Of a stretch of 64,000 nucleotides of DNA, positions 18,241 to 25,314 are shown piece after piece. The notes beneath the pieces were generated by a model. That model saw only the letters and a list, made by a program, of their open reading frames with translations. It made no database searches and was not told the DNA's origin. Made by a program: the position numbers and the translations under genes. This DNA comes from Winogradskyella vidalii (GTDB taxonomy: Bacteria > Bacteroidota > Bacteroidia > Flavobacteriales > Flavobacteriaceae). Positions within the stretch are counted from its first letter, which is position 1, and each line of letters begins with the position of its first letter. The stretch covers positions 1 to 64,000 of the forward strand of contig NZ_JABFDG010000001.1 of NCBI RefSeq assembly GCF_013403955.1. The letters are read 5' to 3'.

Positions 18241-18273
18241 AAAAGCAAGAGAAATTTATCTCTTGCTTTTTTT
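18241..18273. terminator. bidirectional terminator between the NPP and threonine dehydrogenase genes
   Basis: Arms aaaagcaagaga (18241-18252) and tctcttgctttt (18259-18270) are a perfect 12-bp pair with T-runs on both strands. It separates two convergent genes. Confidence 0.88.
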
Positions 18274-18292
18274 TATAGATATGATGTTGCTA

Positions 18293-19246
18293 CTATTGTT
18301 GATACTTTTTCTTCAATTGCATCAACATTTCTGCGGTCATTTTTTTAAGGTCATAGTCGTGCGACCAGTTCCAATCTTTACGAGCAACGCTATCGTCAAT
18401 AGAGCTTGGCCAACTATCGGCAATGGCTTGTCTAAAGTCAGGTTTATATGTCATAACGAAATCAGGCATTTCAGCCTTAATACTATCTGAAATCTCTTTT
18501 GGTGTGAAGCTAATAGCAGCCAAATTATACGATGACCTTATAGTCAAATTTTCTGAAGGCGCTGCCATAATCTGCGTGGTGGCCTTAATAGCATCATCCA
18601 TAAACATCATTGGTAAATTGGTGTCTTTAGCTAAGAATCCTTCATATTTACCTTCTTTTATAGCTTCGTGATATATTTCTACCGCATAATCTGTGGTACC
18701 ACCACCAGGCATCGCCTTGTGGCTAATAATACCAGGATAGCGAATACTTCGTACATCAACACCATATTTGTCATGGTAATATTCGCACCAACGTTCGCCC
18801 ACTTGTTTGGTAATACCGTAAACTGTTGTCGGTTCGCAAATGGTGTGCTGAGGTGTGTTTTTATTAGGTGTTGTTGGGCCAAAAACAGCAATACTACTTG
18901 GCCAGAATATCTTTTTGATTTGTTTGGCTTTGGCTAAGTTAAGCACATGAAACAGCGAATTCATATTTAAATCCCATGCTTCCATTGGGTATTTTTCGCC
19001 TGTACCACTTAAAAGCGCAGCCATAAGATAAACAGTATCTATTTGGTGATTGATACAACAATCTTTAATAGCGTTAAAGTTTTTGGCATCTAAAATGACA
19101 AAAGGTCCTGCATTAACTAAATTGAGATTACGCGTGTTAATATCACTAGCAATAACGTTATCTACACCATGGATCTCTCTTAGTTTAGTGGTGAGTTCTG
19201 TCCCTATTTGCCCACAGGCACCAATAATTAAAATTTTTGAAGACAT
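18293..19246 (-). CDS. tdh: L-threonine 3-dehydrogenase, short-chain (GalE-like) type
   Basis: 317 residues. The Rossmann start is ILIIGACGQIGTELT, Asp at SDIN suggests NAD+ use, then come SSIAVFGPTTPN and the catalytic YGITKQVGE (Tyr and Lys). The C-terminal part has WPSSIDDSVARKDWNWSHDY. This pattern matches the extended short-chain threonine dehydrogenases known from Flavobacterium and archaea, which oxidise L-threonine to 2-amino-3-ketobutyrate in the first step of threonine breakdown to glycine and acetyl-CoA. The usual partner, 2-amino-3-ketobutyrate CoA ligase, is not in this window. It is transcribed alone, with a TACTTTTG box 22 bp upstream. Confidence 0.88.
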   Translation of the reverse strand: MSSKILIIGACGQIGTELTTKLREIHGVDNVIASDINTRNLNLVNAGPFVILDAKNFNAIKDCCINHQIDTVYLMAALLSGTGEKYPMEAWDLNMNSLFHVLNLAKAKQIKKIFWPSSIAVFGPTTPNKNTPQHTICEPTTVYGITKQVGERWCEYYHDKYGVDVRSIRYPGIISHKAMPGGGTTDYAVEIYHEAIKEGKYEGFLAKDTNLPMMFMDDAIKATTQIMAAPSENLTIRSSYNLAAISFTPKEISDSIKAEMPDFVMTYKPDFRQAIADSWPSSIDDSVARKDWNWSHDYDLKKMTAEMLMQLKKKYQQ

Positions 19247-19267
19247 TTAATTTTTTTCAAGTTTTCG

Positions 19268-19275
19268 CAAAAGTA
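19268..19275 (-). promoter_or_regulatory. candidate -7 box for the threonine dehydrogenase gene
   Basis: The minus strand reads TACTTTTG (TAnnTTTG consensus), 22 bp before the start codon. No clear -33 element. Confidence 0.45.
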
Positions 19276-19376
19276 GGAAGAATTAATTCGGTGGAATATT
19301 AAATTATTCAGAAAAGAAGATACTAAACAAGCAAAGTGTTTAGTTTAGTATCTTTACCATCCAAATAAAAATAGTT

Positions 19377-19901
19377 ATGAGAATTACATTCGTTATTTTA
19401 GGTCTAAGTTGTGTGATGATGAGTTGCGGTGATGATAATGCAAATGCTACTGTCACTGAAACTACCGAGAGCACAGCGCAAGATGATCGTATTACGGCTA
19501 GTACTATTGAAGCTATTGCTTATGAAGATTATGCACTTAGCCCTGAGAGTGAACAATTAGTGGTTACTTGGGAAAAATATCAAGAATTAGCGACGCAAAT
19601 TGGATATTTAAAGAAAGCTGACTTTTCATTTTTTAATGGCGACAAAGAATTGCTAAAAGAGTTTATTTTAGCTTATCATAAGCAAATGCCAAGTGAGCTA
19701 CGTACCAATCCTATAGTGTCTCGAAACGCAATTGTTGAAACCGCACTTTTAAATTTGAATGAAAGATTACGTTTAGATAATATAGAGCGCGACGATAAAA
19801 TCTCAGGAATTAAAGCGCTGTTTGAAGCGTTTTCGAATCTTAATTATTTAATTAATAAAAAGTTGGAGGGTGATTTTTACAATCAAATTCAACCCGAATA
19901 A
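19377..19901 (+). CDS. small lipoprotein of unknown function
   Basis: 174 residues with a lipoprotein signal: a hydrophobic stretch followed by MMSCGDD with Cys at 17. The mature part is Thr/Glu-rich, then helical and charged (LLKEFILAYHKQMPSE; LNLNERLRLDNIERDDKISG). I do not recognise a family. It stands alone with a clear terminator after it and a TATCTTTA-like box about 30 bp upstream. It is probably anchored to the outer or inner membrane facing the periplasm. Coding status is well supported by the signal sequence and composition; function is unknown. Confidence 0.75.
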   Translation: MRITFVILGLSCVMMSCGDDNANATVTETTESTAQDDRITASTIEAIAYEDYALSPESEQLVVTWEKYQELATQIGYLKKADFSFFNGDKELLKEFILAYHKQMPSELRTNPIVSRNAIVETALLNLNERLRLDNIERDDKISGIKALFEAFSNLNYLINKKLEGDFYNQIQPE

Positions 19902-19912
19902 AATTATAAACT

Positions 19913-19943
19913 AAAAATGCAGCTCATCGAGCTGCATTTTTAG
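19913..19943. terminator. bidirectional terminator
   Basis: Arms aaaaatgcagct (19913-19924) and agctgcattttt (19930-19941) are a perfect 12-bp pair with a 5-base loop. It lies between the + strand lipoprotein gene and the convergent TPR gene. Confidence 0.85.
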
Positions 19944-19996
19944 TTCTAGGTCGTTTTTAGTACTTTTTATTAAGCACTTAATATAACCTAAACGAA

Positions 19997-20722
19997 TTAA
20001 TTTTTATTTTCAGCTGCCGCTTTTTGAGCTTGTTGCATTTGTTGTGCTTTTTGAGCTTCTAAAGCTTCACGACTTACTTTTGCTAAATTAAAATTAGAAT
20101 CAATAGCTAAAGCATCGTTCATTAATTTTAAAGCTGCATCAATATTTTGGGTTTTGTTTTGTGTAAAGGTTAAAAGGCCTTTTAAATAAAATAAAGCCGC
20201 TTTCATAGAGGTCTCGTACGGCTGTTGTCTTTCGTAAAAAGCACGCTTCATATCGTCTGTAACGTTAGCTAGAGCATAATCGATGTTTAACTTTGCACCG
20301 ACCAAATCATTCGTCTGAATTTTCATATCAGCCATTTCGTAAGCTAAATACACATTAGGATTACGTTGGTAAAGCACTTCAAAATGTTCTAAGGCCATTT
20401 TTGGTTGGTTGAGATTTTTTAATGCTAAGGCTTTTACTTCAACATTCATATCAGAATCCGTAGCGTTTTTTTCTACCCCAATAGTGTTTATGGCTTGCAT
20501 ATATTGTCCTTCAGAAAGGTAAATGTATGCTATAGTATCTTTTCGTGCTACTGAAGGCTCTAATACATCTAGATGTGTCATAGCATTAATAATACCCTGC
20601 ACATCACCTTGAGTTTTCATCTGTTGGTAATAGGCTTCGTAATGTTTTTTTAACTCGGTATTAGTCTGTGCAAATAGGCTTACTGAAAAAAGCACTAATA
20701 TGGCAGTAGTAATCGTCTTCAT
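19997..20722 (-). CDS. exported TPR protein
   Basis: 241 residues with a signal peptide (about 1-19, ending LFAQ). The mature protein is helical with TPR-like pairs: AYIYLSEGQYMQAINTI, ALALKNLNQPKMALEHFEVL, LKLMNDALAIDSNFNLAKV. The end is Gln/Ala-rich (AQKAQQMQQAQKAAAE). TPR proteins are scaffolds; no partner is visible here. The neighbours do not suggest an operon, although the SDR gene upstream is on the same strand about 200 bp away. Functional assignment stops at periplasmic TPR protein. Confidence 0.78.
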   Translation of the reverse strand: MKTITTAILVLFSVSLFAQTNTELKKHYEAYYQQMKTQGDVQGIINAMTHLDVLEPSVARKDTIAYIYLSEGQYMQAINTIGVEKNATDSDMNVEVKALALKNLNQPKMALEHFEVLYQRNPNVYLAYEMADMKIQTNDLVGAKLNIDYALANVTDDMKRAFYERQQPYETSMKAALFYLKGLLTFTQNKTQNIDAALKLMNDALAIDSNFNLAKVSREALEAQKAQQMQQAQKAAAENKN

Positions 20723-20856
20723 TTCTTATTAAATTTATGGTTTATTTATAATTATTGTATGCAGTATTAATTTTGATTCTTTAGGTATATTTAAGTTTAA
20801 AATTACAAGTTTTAGGTGTCAGATAATTAAAACATTATTCATTTTTTTCCTTTAAA

Positions 20857-20880
20857 TAGCGCTTAAAAAAGAATGCGCTA
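20857..20880 (-). terminator. weak hairpin after the SDR-like gene
   Basis: tagcgc (20857-20862) and gcgcta (20875-20880) pair. Read on the minus strand, the loop is T-rich. It lies about 45 bp after the stop of the SDR-like gene and is a weak candidate. Confidence 0.35.
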
Positions 20881-20925
20881 AAACTATAAAAATTAATACG
20901 AAAAGGTCTTAAAAAACTGATAATT

Positions 20926-21846
20926 CTAAGGGGTTTCCTTGAAATTGTAATCCAAAAGTTGTACCAAGCTGCTACTATCAATTATTTTTCCTTCACTTTC
21001 TTCGGAAAAACTATAGTGAGGCACTGCTAAATCATTCTGTTTACAGTAGTTGGTGTAATACTCTTTTTTGTTGGGGTGACTAGGATATGCGGCATTTAGA
21101 GTTTGATTCCAGAGCGAATTTTTAAGTGTGCTTAGAATAATAGCGAGACAATCTGTTTTGTGAATAAGATTTATTGGTGCTTTAGGATTTGAAATATTAG
21201 TGCGTCCGGCTAAAAATTTTGCAGGATGACGTGTTTCACCTATTAAACCACCAAAGCGTAATATGGTGGTATTAAAACTAGAACTTGCTTGAAGCATTTG
21301 TTCAATTTTAATAAGTTGTTTGGCTGAATCTGAGGTTGCGTTAGGTGGCGTTTCGGCAGTTATTATAGGAAAATCTACAGTGTCCTTAAAAACAGATGTA
21401 GAACTGATATAAAGTACATTTTTTATAGATTGTGTTTCTTCTATGGCCTGTATTAAATGTTCTACTTCTGCAACGTGATTTTTGCTAGGGTTTTTTCTTA
21501 AGCCCGGTGGAATGTTTATGATTACTGTATCACTTCCTGCTAAAAATTGAACATATGGCCCTGTAATTCCCGAAGGATTTAAAGTAATTACATACGGCTG
21601 AATGTGATACTGTTTTAAGGAGGCTAACTTCGCTTTAGAGGTTGTAGAGCCTTTTATTATAAACCCATTTTCGACTAATAATTTAGCCAAAGGTAAGCCT
21701 AACCAACCGCAACCGATAATGCTAATCTGTGTGTTCAAAATCTCTAGATTATTGTTGGGTTCAAAAATACAAACTTTAACGTTATTGGGTTTGAATTTGG
21801 TTAACTCATTAATTTTCAGTATTATTAAGAGGAACTCTAAATACAT
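20926..21846 (-). CDS. NAD(P)-binding SDR-family protein, YeeZ-like
   Basis: Up to 306 residues. A Rossmann motif (ISIIGCGWLGLPLAKLL) begins near residue 41, followed by VIINIPPGLRKNP, VLYISSTSVF and LRFGGLIG, as in extended SDR proteins of the YeeZ type. The catalytic Tyr-x-x-x-Lys pattern of active epimerases is not evident. The first 38 residues (MYLEFLLIILKINEL...) lie outside the fold and reach to within 5 bp of the divergent CBS gene. The true start is therefore probably later, for example the TTG at 21738, giving 270 residues. The substrate is unknown. Confidence 0.75.
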   Translation of the reverse strand: MYLEFLLIILKINELTKFKPNNVKVCIFEPNNNLEILNTQISIIGCGWLGLPLAKLLVENGFIIKGSTTSKAKLASLKQYHIQPYVITLNPSGITGPYVQFLAGSDTVIINIPPGLRKNPSKNHVAEVEHLIQAIEETQSIKNVLYISSTSVFKDTVDFPIITAETPPNATSDSAKQLIKIEQMLQASSSFNTTILRFGGLIGETRHPAKFLAGRTNISNPKAPINLIHKTDCLAIILSTLKNSLWNQTLNAAYPSHPNKKEYYTNYCKQNDLAVPHYSFSEESEGKIIDSSSLVQLLDYNFKETP

Positions 21847-21851
21847 CTGTT

Positions 21852-22340
21852 ATGGGAATAAAAAGTTTTCAAGGCGCTAGAAAGCAGCAAAACACAATTA
21901 CAGAAGCCGTTGCACTAAAGGTTAAAGATTATATGTCTACCAAACTTGTTACGTTTACTCCTGATCAATCTGTACAAGAAGTTGTAGAGTGTTTAATACG
22001 CCATAAAATTTCTGGTGGTCCTGTTGTTAATAGTAACAACGAATTGGTAGGTATTATTTCTGAAGGTGATTGTCTTAAGCAGTTGAGCGAAAGCAGGTAT
22101 TACAATATGCCTTTAGAGCATGATAATGTTGAAAAACGAATGGCTAGGAATGTAGAAATCATTGATGGTAACTTAGATATATTTGATGCCGCAAATAAAT
22201 TTTTACAGTCTAAAAGGCGTCGTTTTCCTATAGTAGAAAATGGGAAGCTTATAGGACTTATCAGTCAAAAAGATATTCTTAAAGCGGCACTTCAGTTAAA
22301 AGGTGAGAATTGGAATAGCGCTACAAAAGGAGGCTCATAG
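21852..22340 (+). CDS. CBS-domain-pair protein
   Basis: 162 residues made almost entirely of two CBS motifs: the first around 28-85 (VKDYMSTKLVTFTPDQSVQE; ISGGPVVNSNNELVGIISE) and the second around 92-150 (IDGNLDIFDAANKFLQSK; RFPIVENGKLIGLISQKDIL). CBS pairs bind adenine nucleotides and usually act as regulatory modules; stand-alone forms are common and mostly uncharacterised. There is no signal peptide, so it is cytoplasmic. It is divergently placed from the SDR-like gene with almost no spacer, which argues that the SDR gene starts further in. The fold assignment is secure; the target is unknown. Confidence 0.88.
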   Translation: MGIKSFQGARKQQNTITEAVALKVKDYMSTKLVTFTPDQSVQEVVECLIRHKISGGPVVNSNNELVGIISEGDCLKQLSESRYYNMPLEHDNVEKRMARNVEIIDGNLDIFDAANKFLQSKRRRFPIVENGKLIGLISQKDILKAALQLKGENWNSATKGGS

Positions 22341-22348
22341 CTGATGCG

Positions 22349-22366
22349 AACAAGTTGCGACTTGTT
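22349..22366 (+). terminator. small hairpin after the CBS gene
   Basis: AACAAGT-tgcg-ACTTGTT gives a perfect 7-bp stem 9 bp after the stop, but it lacks a good T-run. It may be a weak terminator or a repeat fragment. Confidence 0.35.
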
Positions 22367-22401
22367 TGTAAATGCGCTCATGTGTCGCGACTTCAATCTG
22401 C

Positions 22402-22752
22402 TTAATCATCACGTTTTACTAAAGCATAATAATCGCCCTCTAAAGGGAGATAGCCTTGGTCGTAAACAAAATAATAAATAGTGCCAGCTTTGGTGGTATA
22501 GATGTTTGTAAAATAATTAAAATCGAAGCCTTTTTCCACAAGTTTAGCTCTAGAACATTTCATCTTCTTATTAGGATTTAAGGCTTCTAATATTCTATAA
22601 TTTTTTCTTAAACGATTATTGGTGTTTCTAATGAGATTCTTAGAGTCTTTATTTAAGCGGTTATTCTGCGCATTTCGGCAACCATCACTACAGTATTTTT
22701 TATCAATTCTTCCAATGATTATATCACCACATTCTGGACATTTTTTACGCAT
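22402..22752 (-). CDS. small zinc-ribbon protein
   Basis: 116 residues. The N-terminus has a treble-clef or zinc-ribbon pattern, CPECGDIIIGRIDKKYCSDGC, with paired cysteines at CPEC and CSDGC, followed by Asn/Arg-rich helices and a beta C-terminus (AGTIYYFVYDQGYLPL). No signal peptide. Proteins of this kind are conserved but uncharacterised in Bacteroidota; the zinc knuckle suggests nucleic-acid or protein contact. It is followed on the same strand by the methyltransferase-fold gene upstream at 22791, 38 bp away, so they may be co-transcribed. Confidence 0.75.
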   Translation of the reverse strand: MRKKCPECGDIIIGRIDKKYCSDGCRNAQNNRLNKDSKNLIRNTNNRLRKNYRILEALNPNKKMKCSRAKLVEKGFDFNYFTNIYTTKAGTIYYFVYDQGYLPLEGDYYALVKRDD

Positions 22753-22790
22753 AGTTTTTTAATTATCTTCTAACAAGATACTAAATATTT

Positions 22791-23435
22791 TTATAAACCT
22801 CTAGCAATGATTACGGTATTGGTGTTGTTGACTTTTTTGTAAACACTTACTTTAAAGACCTTTGTTTTGAGATAATTGATTAACGTATCAATTTTATCTT
22901 GGTTAGAGTCTTGTACTGAAGCATTAAAAATAATGGTGCCTTTTGTAGCTTTTAAGTTGAGTACATTATCCCAAAAGGTAGTGCTTAGAAACGGATCTGG
23001 AACTAGAAGGTCAATAAAGAGGTCTACAATAATTAAATCGAAAGTTGTTGTGGTTGTTTTCACAAAATCAAAAGCATCATTACAATGGATTTTTAGCTGT
23101 CGGTCCTCCATGATTCCAAATTCAGATTTGGCAATATCTATAATTACCGGGTCTAATTCTACAGCATCTATAGCACCAGTATAGTTAAAATCGGTTCTTA
23201 GGGTTTTGATAACGCTTCCGCCGCCCATGCCTAAAATTAAAATTGAATTGGTTTTATGGAGTTTAACTTTGTCTAAGCCAAATTTTAAAACACGTTGCAA
23301 AGCGCCGTAACTGTAATTTGCATTTTCTGAGTTGAGGTGTTTTTTACCGTTAAGCCAAGTAATTTCTAGCTTTCCGCTATACTTAGAATTTACGGTTTTA
23401 GTAACTGAATATATGCAATCCAATAATTGTTTCAT
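22791..23435 (-). CDS. spermidine-synthase-like methyltransferase-fold protein
   Basis: 214 residues with a class I SAM-methyltransferase/spermidine synthase core: ILILGMGGGSVIKTLR (nucleotide loop), AVELDPVIIDIAKSEF (acidic residue after strand 2), CNDAFDFV, and DLIIVDLFIDLLVPDPF. Such short proteins lack the N-terminal domain of true spermidine synthase and are often annotated as fused or spermidine synthase-like. The substrate is not predictable. No signal peptide. It is upstream of, and probably co-transcribed with, the zinc-ribbon gene. Confidence 0.8.
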   Translation of the reverse strand: MKQLLDCIYSVTKTVNSKYSGKLEITWLNGKKHLNSENANYSYGALQRVLKFGLDKVKLHKTNSILILGMGGGSVIKTLRTDFNYTGAIDAVELDPVIIDIAKSEFGIMEDRQLKIHCNDAFDFVKTTTTTFDLIIVDLFIDLLVPDPFLSTTFWDNVLNLKATKGTIIFNASVQDSNQDKIDTLINYLKTKVFKVSVYKKVNNTNTVIIARGL

Positions 23436-23501
23436 AGAAGACTAAAGGTAGTCTTATTTTTTAGATTGTATTTTGAAGTTAATAGTTAAAGTGACTTATA
23501 C

Positions 23502-23636
23502 CTATTCAATAGTTCTTCGGGCTCTGACGTAATTGTAAACGGCACCACTGTATAGATTAATACTATCTAAATACGTGGAGCTAATCCAAAAGAAAAGATA
23601 ATGTCTTGGATTGCCTTCAAAATTTATAGGCAGTGT
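23502..23636 (-). pseudogene. possible C-terminal gene remnant
   Basis: Between two stops the minus strand reads 44 protein-like residues with no start codon (LPINFEGNPRHYLFFW; LYSGAVYNYVRARRTIE) and ends at TAG (23502). Composition is Tyr/Phe/Arg-rich and unlike translated spacer. It may be the tail of a lost gene; the family is unknown. Confidence 0.3.
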
Positions 23637-23739
23637 TTACTTAATCAGTTCGTTACAATTGATTCATTTCTTTATTTTTAAAAATAAAGAGTTAACTTTT
23701 ATTAAATGATGGCTTAACATCTTATGGCTAGATATTATT
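23637..23739. other. AT-rich spacer, nothing identified
   Basis: The remainder of the 23436-23976 gap outside the remnant, the RNA candidate and the terminator has no frame or repeat I can support. Confidence 0.5.
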
Positions 23740-23747
23740 TATTTTTG
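23740..23747 (+). promoter_or_regulatory. candidate -7 box for the small RNA
   Basis: TATTTTTG matches TAnnTTTG and lies 11 bp before the first stem of the RNA candidate. No clear -33 TTTG. Confidence 0.4.
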
Positions 23748-23750
23748 AAC

Positions 23751-23850
23751 TGTAGATGATTGTAAGGCACATCTTCACATTGAGTTGGTACGGAGCAACA
23801 AGCCTTACAATCCATGAGAAACTTAGCATCCTGTCCTTGGGTGCTTTTTT
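23751..23850 (+). ncRNA. candidate structured small RNA with its own terminator
   Basis: Three nested or adjacent elements line up in about 100 bases. A perfect 11-bp stem pairs gattgtaaggc (23758-23768) with gccttacaatc (23802-23812). An inner hairpin GTTG (23784-23787) with CAAC (23796-23799) closes an 8-base loop gtacggag. A 3' terminator hairpin pairs agcatcc (23825-23831) with gggtgct (23839-23845), followed by six T. A TATTTTTG promoter-like box (23740-23747) places a start near 23754, at the foot of the first stem. There is no protein frame on the plus strand. It could be an RNA such as the Flavo-1 class known from flavobacteria, but I cannot confirm that. A 26-codon Cys-rich frame on the opposite strand is the main alternative. 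Confidence 0.6.
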
Positions 23851-23908
23851 CGTATATATAAATTATTAATCTAATTCGTTCTGTAGACTATAAAACTTAA
23901 TGTTATAA

Positions 23909-23938
23909 GAAAAGAGCAACCCTATAGATTGCTCTTTA
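23909..23938 (-). terminator. terminator after the cupredoxin-like gene
   Basis: aaagagcaa (23911-23919) pairs with ttgctcttt (23929-23937). On the minus strand the hairpin is followed by a T-rich tail. It lies about 40 bp after the stop. Confidence 0.7.
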
Positions 23939-23976
23939 TCTTTATAAACCAATTGCTTAATTTAAAAGGGGGCTAT

Positions 23977-24360
23977 TTATTCTACTGTTAAGGTATATTG
24001 AGGAGTAGGATTTAGTGGGCAGAAATACACATATTCTCCTTTAGTAAGTGTTGTAACTTTACTAGTTTCTTTGGTGTTGTTTTCTACTGCTTTTGTAACA
24101 TAAGCCGTGCTGATATGGTTTTCTGGTTGAGATGCATCTTTACCTTTAGGTACTAAGACAAAACCAACCTGATGCCCTACATTTTTGTTCGCAATCTCAA
24201 AAATATACGCGCCTTCTTTTAAGCTTAACGATTTTTGAGTAAACTCTCCTGCGGTTTGTTCTAAAGAGACTGTTGTTGCCTTAGTTTTCATTGAATCTTG
24301 AGCATTTCCGGTTAATGTAAACGTTAATGCGATGACGATAATTGTGATGATTTTTTTCAT
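23977..24360 (-). CDS. periplasmic cupredoxin-like protein
   Basis: 127 residues with a signal peptide (about 1-20, ending GNAQ). The mature part has a cupredoxin-like pattern: LSLKEGAYIFEIANKNVGHQ with a His in the first ligand position, and TTLTKGEYVYFCPLNPTPQY with a Cys near the end. The second histidine and the methionine normally following the Cys in a CPLPGHxxxM-type loop are missing; the loop reads CPLNPTPQY. Copper binding is therefore doubtful. It follows the AhpD-like gene by about 30 bp on the same strand and is probably in the same transcript. Confidence 0.72.
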   Translation of the reverse strand: MKKIITIIVIALTFTLTGNAQDSMKTKATTVSLEQTAGEFTQKSLSLKEGAYIFEIANKNVGHQVGFVLVPKGKDASQPENHISTAYVTKAVENNTKETSKVTTLTKGEYVYFCPLNPTPQYTLTVE

Positions 24361-24391
24361 TATTAGTATTTTTTTTATTAATTATTATAGT

Positions 24392-24940
24392 TTAAATCGT
24401 TTCTAATTCTAATGGTTGTGCCACTGGAAAATCTACAGGAACCTGAGTTGTGCTGTGTACATAATTAGAGATGGTTTTATCTCCTACTAGCGCAATAGTG
24501 TCAATTAAGTTTCCTTTAGTATAACCAGCATTAAAAAAGTTTTCTAAGACTGCTTCATCTGTTTTACCTCTGTTCTCAGTAATGTTTTTAGCCAATTTTG
24601 CCAAAGCATTAAGTTTGTCGTTAATGGTAGAATAGCCCGCTCTTAACTCTAAGATTTGCGCATCTGTAAAGCCATTCATTTTTCCTATTGCGGTGTGTGC
24701 CGATAGGCAATAGATGCAATCGTTAACCTGACTTACGGCAAGATTTACAACTTCTTTTTCTTTAGCTGATAAAGATGTTTTTGCATTAGCAAAGTTTAGG
24801 TAGTTTTCTAAAGCGGTATCGCTATGGGCGTAAGTAGCATACAAATTAGGTACAAAACCTAAAGCTTTATTAAGGTTTTCAAAAATAGCCTGATTATTAG
24901 CACTTACGTCTTCTTTTGTGGGTACATTAAATGTGTTCAT
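24392..24940 (-). CDS. carboxymuconolactone decarboxylase/AhpD-like protein
   Basis: 182 residues. The CMD/AhpD core is clear at about 55-120: LSAKEKEVVNLAVSQVNDCI followed by YCLSAHT, giving the redox motif Cys-Ile-Tyr-Cys with His three residues after the second Cys. The family reduces peroxides or acts in related redox chemistry; members with CxxC...H are annotated as alkylhydroperoxidase-like. No signal peptide. It lies upstream of the cupredoxin-like gene and downstream of an AraC regulator on the same strand, separated by a 374-bp spacer holding a repeated 15-mer. Regulation by that AraC protein is likely but inferred. Confidence 0.87.
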   Translation of the reverse strand: MNTFNVPTKEDVSANNQAIFENLNKALGFVPNLYATYAHSDTALENYLNFANAKTSLSAKEKEVVNLAVSQVNDCIYCLSAHTAIGKMNGFTDAQILELRAGYSTINDKLNALAKLAKNITENRGKTDEAVLENFFNAGYTKGNLIDTIALVGDKTISNYVHSTTQVPVDFPVAQPLELETI

Positions 24941-25314
24941 GTTTTAATTTTTTATTCTGAAATGAGTTCAGAGTTATTATTATTTTGTTGGTACAAAGTT
25001 CTTTGTTTAAGCAAGCTTAAAACATAGTCGTTGTTCCTTTTAGGTTGTCAATTTTTCCCTTGATTCTAGTTGTAGCCTATAAAAGGTTTTTCAGCATCAC
25101 AATAATAATCGTGAATGTGCTTTTGTTCACAATGTGTTTCTGTACTAATTGTGTTTGTAACTTTTATAGGTCTACTTGTAAATATCTCTATGAGATTGAA
25201 TATGGATTTGTTTTTAAATGTCATCTTTAATTGTTTTAATATTACAATGCAAAGATGCGTTGGAAGCAGCTGTTATAAAATGAGTAATTTGCCCTTTGGC
25301 GTGTCAATTTTTCC
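24941..25314. promoter_or_regulatory. control region between the AraC and AhpD-like genes
   Basis: No supported gene. The 15-mer TGTCAATTTTTCCCT occurs exactly twice, at 25046-25060 and 25302-25316, in the same orientation. The bases before each copy are also similar (ttgttcctttta; ttgccctttgg). The second copy overlaps the AraC stop codon. These are candidate operators. Confidence 0.5.

Noticed and set aside
18263..19250. Several plus-strand frames over the threonine dehydrogenase gene
   Set aside because: They are antisense to a gene with complete family motifs and show no independent signals.
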